Assembly (NCBI GenBank): GCA_050084985.1
Contig: JBITNC010000002.1
Span: 29,326,001 to 29,390,000 of the forward strand
Source: Nageia nagi
Lineage: Eukaryota; Pinophyta
DNA length: 64,000 nucleotides
Direction of reading: 5' to 3'
Below are positions 59,634 through 64,000 of this stretch, piece by piece (the first letter of the stretch is position 1; every line of letters begins with the position of its first letter). Both the position numbers and the translations under genes were made by a program. The notes beneath the pieces were generated by a model. It did no database searches. It had not been told where the DNA came from and saw only the letters and a list, made by a program, of their open reading frames with translations.

Positions 59634-61084
59634 AAATAATGGCTAGTATGTTCGATGATCCTACAAAAATTATCAATTATTATCTTCCATGATGAAAATG
59701 ATTTAATACTTATAAGTAATATCACTAGTGATGCAGTTCTAACACTCAATTGGCCTCAATAAGCCAATGTATCACTTCTAGTTCCCTTGAAATGTAGTAA
59801 AAACTTTGAGAAACCTCTAGAAACTCAACATATTACCTATAATGAATTTTAAATGTAGCAAGAAATCCAAAAAATTCTTTAAGTCTCCAATGTTTGGCCT
59901 AGAATGAACTCAAAATGCTAAACTATCTTCAAAACAAGCCTCAATATGCCATGTTCACCTCTAGATAACTTCAAAATGCGGGTCAAACTCCAAAAATACC
60001 CTTAATGTGCCAATGTTTGCCTTCAGGTAGACTTAGAATGCATAATGAACCTCCATAATTGCTTCAGTATGTTAATGTCTAAATTTAGGTGGACTTAAAA
60101 TGGAAAACTAACCTCCAAAAGGCACCCAAAATACCAACTTCTATCTCCCAAAGAACTCAAAATGCATAATGGAGCTTAAAAATGCCTGAAGTATGCCAAC
60201 GACCTCTTTAGGTTGGTCCCAAAATGCAAAAACATCCTCAAAAATTAACATCTAGCTTCATATGGTTCCAAAATGCTTCTCAAGACATAAAATACCCTCA
60301 AAAATGCAACATCTAGCTTCAAGTGGTCCCAGAATTCAACTTAAGACATAAAAATGCCCTCAAAAATTGTAATGTCTAGCTTCAAGTGATCCCAAAATGA
60401 AGCTCAAGATACTAAAATTTCCTCAAAAATGCAATACCCTCCTTATAAAGGCCTCAAAATTCTAAATGATCCTCAAAATGGCTCCTAGAAGACTAACATT
60501 TAGCTTTAGGTTAGCCCAAAGTTCCAACATCTAGCTCCATATGAACTCAGAATTGCTAGACAGACCCTTATTCCAACTTCGAACTCAAATTTGTAGAGAA
60601 TAAACTTCACACTTGAAATTAAAGATGCAAAATTTTCTAAAGTATATATTTTCAAGTTGGATGAACCTCCTTAATACCTTAGAATTCAAAATTAGGGCTA
60701 GGAAATGCCCAACTTACCAAAAAGATGAGATAGGGTTTCTAGATCTCCAACGTCTCTCTCCAAATGTCCAAATGCACCAAGAACTCATTCGAAATGGCCT
60801 CTATGATGTTAGGTCAACCCCACTATGGTGTATCCTTCCTCTCTTCAATAATACATCAAGATCTCTCAAAAATACTAATGTGAGCACTATGATCTAGCAA
60901 GATATCATAATGAATCTCCTTCGACAACAACTTCAACTCCTTCAACAATCTCCTTTTAGTAGCAACTCTCCAACAGAATGGAGAGATATCTCTAACTCCT
61001 CACCAATTATTACCCAGCAACAAGGGCAAGATATCAACTCTTCATCTCCAACTCGAAACCCTTCATGTAAGATGGCATAATCAA
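59634..61084 (-). repeat. Gypsy leader: ~62-bp repeat, copy 3
   Basis: The clearest copy of the array. Units start at 59947, 60008, 60070, 60132, 60194, 60246, 60306, 60368, 60430 and 60492, with spacings 61, 62, 62, 62, 52, 60, 62, 62 and 62. The core is tgc-caa-tct-gcttca.. followed by ctcaaaatgca and ctc(c/a)aaaaatg. Since 62 is not a multiple of 3 it is not a coding repeat. Confidence 0.85.
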
Positions 61085-61097
61085 GGCTCTAATACCA
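61085..61097 (-). promoter_or_regulatory. Primer binding site, element D
   Basis: ggctctaatacca (minus: TGGTATTAGAGCC), identical to the site at 12261-12273. Confidence 0.85.
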
Positions 61098-61100
61098 CTA

Positions 61101-62580
61101 TGATGAGTCATTCTAAGGCTTACTCCTTAAATGTGCCCTAACAGAGGGATGTTTATCTTATAGCTCTGAAACTATCTAGAAAAGCTCAAAAATGCACAAT
61201 ATATCCAACAACTTGCTAGGAATGAACAATATGAAATTAAACTTATAGAAAATACCTTTAAATCCAACATCTAGCTATGATGAGCAAATATGTTAATGAC
61301 ATAAGAAAATCTCTCCAATAATCCAAAAAATCAATAAGGGAGAAAAAATAGGAAATTTAATAGTGCAAAACTACTCCGCAATCCCAACATTGTATTTAAG
61401 GAGTCGAAATAGGAATTAAGAAATGCAAATATCACTCCAAATCTAATGTTGCACCTAGGAAGGAAAAATAGCAATTCAAAAATGTATGTTTCTTCTAGTT
61501 CCAACATCCAAACACATAGAGAGAAACAATAAGATATTGATAGAAAAATGTAATTGTATTTGATATAGCAAGAGTAGCGCAATTACAATATTTTTATCTA
61601 CCTAAGGAACTTGTACCAAGACTACCTCCAATAGAGTTTTGTTGGATGGCTTTAGGGCCTCACTAATCCCAAAAGTAGTGAGATGAAACCCATGCATCCT
61701 CTACAGCAATTGTGATGGAACCAACAACATTCCTCTCAAGATAGCTTTAATAAGTTGAGGTTGGCCTCCTCTCACATCTCACCTCAATACCTCAAATGCA
61801 AGTTTCCCTACAAGTGAAAAATATAGAGCTTCCATTCAATTCAAAAAAGGGTTTTAATAATCATAATCAACATATCTCATAATGACTATGACTTCTCATT
61901 TTATAGGTGAGGGTGATCATCTTCTAATCTTGCATTGAGATTCTCCAATGATGTACAAATGCGAACCGTGTGCTCATGTATGAAATGTACAAGATGGGAA
62001 ACCTTGGGGTGGATGAAATCACATCTAAAGGTGATGTCAGAGCACTTCATGATGAGCACCATAGGTCCAAGTGCCAAAGAGGAAAAACATGGGATTTTGG
62101 AATGCTCAAATGCCCAATGTCCATGCTAGGGAGCTATCCACTTGCCTCAAGATTGCTAAAGTCTAGTTTGAAGTGCCACTTCCAACCTTGGAGCTCCAAA
62201 TGACCTCGTAGAAATCATCTAAGGGGATGATTTACCTTGAAGAAGAGAGCATTAATGATTAAAGATACATTAAATGTTAATATTACAATTATCAAGGCTA
62301 AAATATGCAATACCACTTTCAAGAAGACTAATATTTCATTTACAAATATAATTGCCTTGGTATTACAAATACCTCATTATTGGTATTTATTAATTAACTA
62401 AATACAAAATAAATAAATAAATGGATCATTTATTCTATAATTAGAGCTTTGCTAAATCTCTAAGTGGAATTTACATATTTTGGCTAATTTCTATCAAATT
62501 ATACAAAATCACATATAAATTAATTTTACCATTTATCAGAGGTGAAATTGGTAAAACACCTTAAAAATGGGGACATTACA
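61101..62580 (-). repeat. 5' LTR of element D
   Basis: 1480 bp. tgatgagtcattctaagg at the left, ggggacattaca at the right. It lies head-to-head with the LTR at 62623-63858. Confidence 0.85.
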
Positions 62581-62622
62581 AAAAATCAATAGCCTACAAA
62601 GATATAAAACTATCTAGAAAAG

Positions 62623-63858
62623 ATCTAATTATAGAATAAATGGTATTTCTATTTATTTATTTGTATTTAGTTTAATTACTAAAATGCCTATACTAATGTA
62701 TTTTTAATGCCAAAGCAATTATATTTGTAAATACAATATTATTCTCCTTAAATTAAGAATTGCATATTTTAGCCTTAACAATTTTAATATTGGCATTTAA
62801 TGTATCTCTAGTCATTAGCGCTCCATTCTTTGAGGTAGAGCATCCCCCTAGGTGATTGCATTGACTACGAGGTTATTTGGAGCTCCAAGGTTAGACGTGG
62901 CACTTCAAACTAGGAATTAGTAATCTCGAGGAAAGTGGATGGCTCCCTAGCATGGACTATGGGTGTGCGAGCATCCCAAGATCCCATGTTGTCCCTCCTT
63001 GGTACTTGGACCTATGGCATGGATCATGAGGCACTTTGACATCACCAACTCTTGGATGTTGCCATTCGTGGCCCTTAGATGTGATTTCATCCATCCCAAG
63101 GTTCCTCATCTTGGACATTGCATACATGAGTACATGAATCACATCTCTCCACTGTTGGATCATTTCAATGTAAGATTAGAAGATGATCACCCTCACTTAT
63201 AAAAGGAGGACTCATAGTGTTGATTATTGTTATGAAACCCTTTTATTTGGATTGAGTGGAGACTCTATCTTTACCACTTGTAGGAAAACTTGTATTTGAG
63301 GTATCAAGGGAATAGGAGGCTACCCTTGAACTTACTCTAGCCATCTTGAGAGGAATGTTGTTGGTTCCATCACAGTTGCTGCAAAGAAGACCTAGTCTGC
63401 GCCTCACTACTTTTGGGATTGGTGAGGCCTTAGAGCCACCCAACATAACCCTATTGGAGATATTCTTGATACAAGCCCCTTAGGTAAATAAAAATATTGT
63501 AATTGCGCTTTCACCATTATTTTATCAATACAATTATAATTTTTTCTCTCATTTTGTTGTAATTATCCTCTTATGCTTGGACGTTGGATCTAGAGTGAAG
63601 TTTGTGTTGTTTACTTATTATTTTTGCTCCCTGATTGAACTGTTGGATTACTGGAGAGATTGCATGTTTGATTTGTATGTTTGCTAAGCATAACTGGACA
63701 TTGGGGTATTATGAGCATTTTTAGATTATATTTGCTAATTTCTCATAAATAGCTAGACGTTGGATATCTTGTGTATTTTTAAGATATTTTTGGATCTAGA
63801 AGCCAAACTGCCCTCTCCTAGGACACATTTGAGGAGTGAGCTCTAGAATTGCTCATCA
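62623..63858 (+). mobile_element. Gypsy-family LTR, + strand, 5'-truncated
   Basis: Matches the LTR at 10877 from about its base 135 onward (attatagaataaatgg, ttcgaggtagag-like, cacttataaaaggagg) to ..gctcatca at 63858. No PBS follows; PPR sequence resumes directly, so it is a solo or truncated LTR. A TATA box (tataaaag) is at 63199-63206. Confidence 0.8.
63199..63206 (+). promoter_or_regulatory. TATA box in Gypsy-family LTR
   Basis: tataaaag in the context cctcacttataaaaggag. The reverse complement (ccttttataggtgag) is conserved in the minus-strand LTRs, for example near 47055 and 23520. Confidence 0.55.
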
Positions 63859-64000
63859 TATATATAGGGACAATGTTGTTTCATAAATAACATGCATAAT
63901 ATAGTTTTATTATGGGTTTAATATGATAATAATCATTCATGCATTTGAACTATTGATATCCCTCTTTCACTATTCAAATAGTTTTATGGCTTCCTTGCTA
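63859..64000 (-). pseudogene. PPR remnant at window end
   Basis: It repeats 21540-21750 with changes (gacaatgttgtttca, aattcatgcatttgaa-like, ccctctttca, aatagttt-atggcttcc), so the minus strand carries the same PPR motif (EAIKLFE-like). The LTR at 62623 ends exactly where it resumes. It continues beyond the window. Confidence 0.6.

Larger units (their letters stand above)
55537..62580 (-). mobile_element. Gypsy-family element D with PDS5-like insert
   Basis: 5' LTR 61101-62580, PBS 61085-61097, leader 59634-61084, internal ORF region about 57733-58910, PPT 57041-57054 and 3' LTR 55537-57040. It contains no gag or pol, so it is non-autonomous, like element A. The 3' LTR also has a PBS and leader on its outer side (54165-55533), so two elements share one LTR. 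A Copia solo LTR (57242-57732) inserted later. Confidence 0.8.

Noticed and set aside
1-64000. tRNA, rRNA or other structured RNA genes
   Set aside because: The only tRNA-like words are the short primer binding sites of the retrotransposons; no complete tRNA box A/B pair or rRNA stretch was recognised.

Overview
This is AT-rich nuclear DNA from a seed plant with a large, repeat-filled genome. Nothing bacterial is present: no operons, ribosome-binding sites or dense ORFs. The organisation suggests a gymnosperm, possibly a conifer: old nested LTR retrotransposons, 31-residue PPR motif arrays, and almost no intact gene. That placement is inference, not proven. I see no ORF that looks like a complete functional gene; the window is layers of dead mobile elements and broken host-gene copies.

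Layout. 1-1.9 kb: an unassigned + strand gene relic with intron-like gaps. 2.6-6.7 kb: a dead hAT-type transposase gene (- strand), split by a 1.5 kb retroposed insertion with a 19-bp target-site duplication. 7.0-8.1 kb: a 26-bp tandem repeat and a Copia-family LTR. 8.4-22.7 kb: a graveyard of PPR (pentatricopeptide repeat) gene pieces on both strands, with a long LTR, an inverted partial LTR, a 92-bp-arm hairpin and CACTA-like ends. 22.7-31.8 kb: a minus-strand Gypsy-family element ('A') with ~1.5 kb LTRs. It contains a nested 4.45 kb noncoding LTR element (24631-29081, TSD cactt) and a captured fragment resembling plant PDS5, a cohesin-associated protein. 31.8-40.1 kb: a + strand Copia retrotransposon with both LTRs, PBS, PPT and a dead gag-protease-integrase-RT-RNase H polyprotein. 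40.1-43.2 kb: an unassigned stretch and the 3' end of a second Copia. 43.2-47.8 kb: Gypsy gag/protease remains, a leader and a 5' LTR (- strand). 48-54 kb: an unassigned + strand ORF relic with acidic, Ser/Arg-rich and in-frame repeat segments. 54.2-62.6 kb: leader-LTR-internal-leader-LTR of the Gypsy family, with a second PDS5-like copy and a Copia solo LTR. 62.6-63.9 kb: an inverted LTR of the same family, then PPR sequence to the window end.

The Gypsy-family copies explain one another. They share LTRs of ~1.47-1.5 kb, a tRNA-Met-type PBS (TGGTATTAGAGCC), a purine-rich tract (GGGGAGGGTGGACT) and a leader made of a degenerate ~62-bp tandem repeat. Two copies carry the same internal PDS5-like ORF in the sense direction. 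The copy at 57-59 kb is the empty site for the element inserted at 24631-29081. The points most worth checking are the PDS5 capture and the 62-bp leader array.
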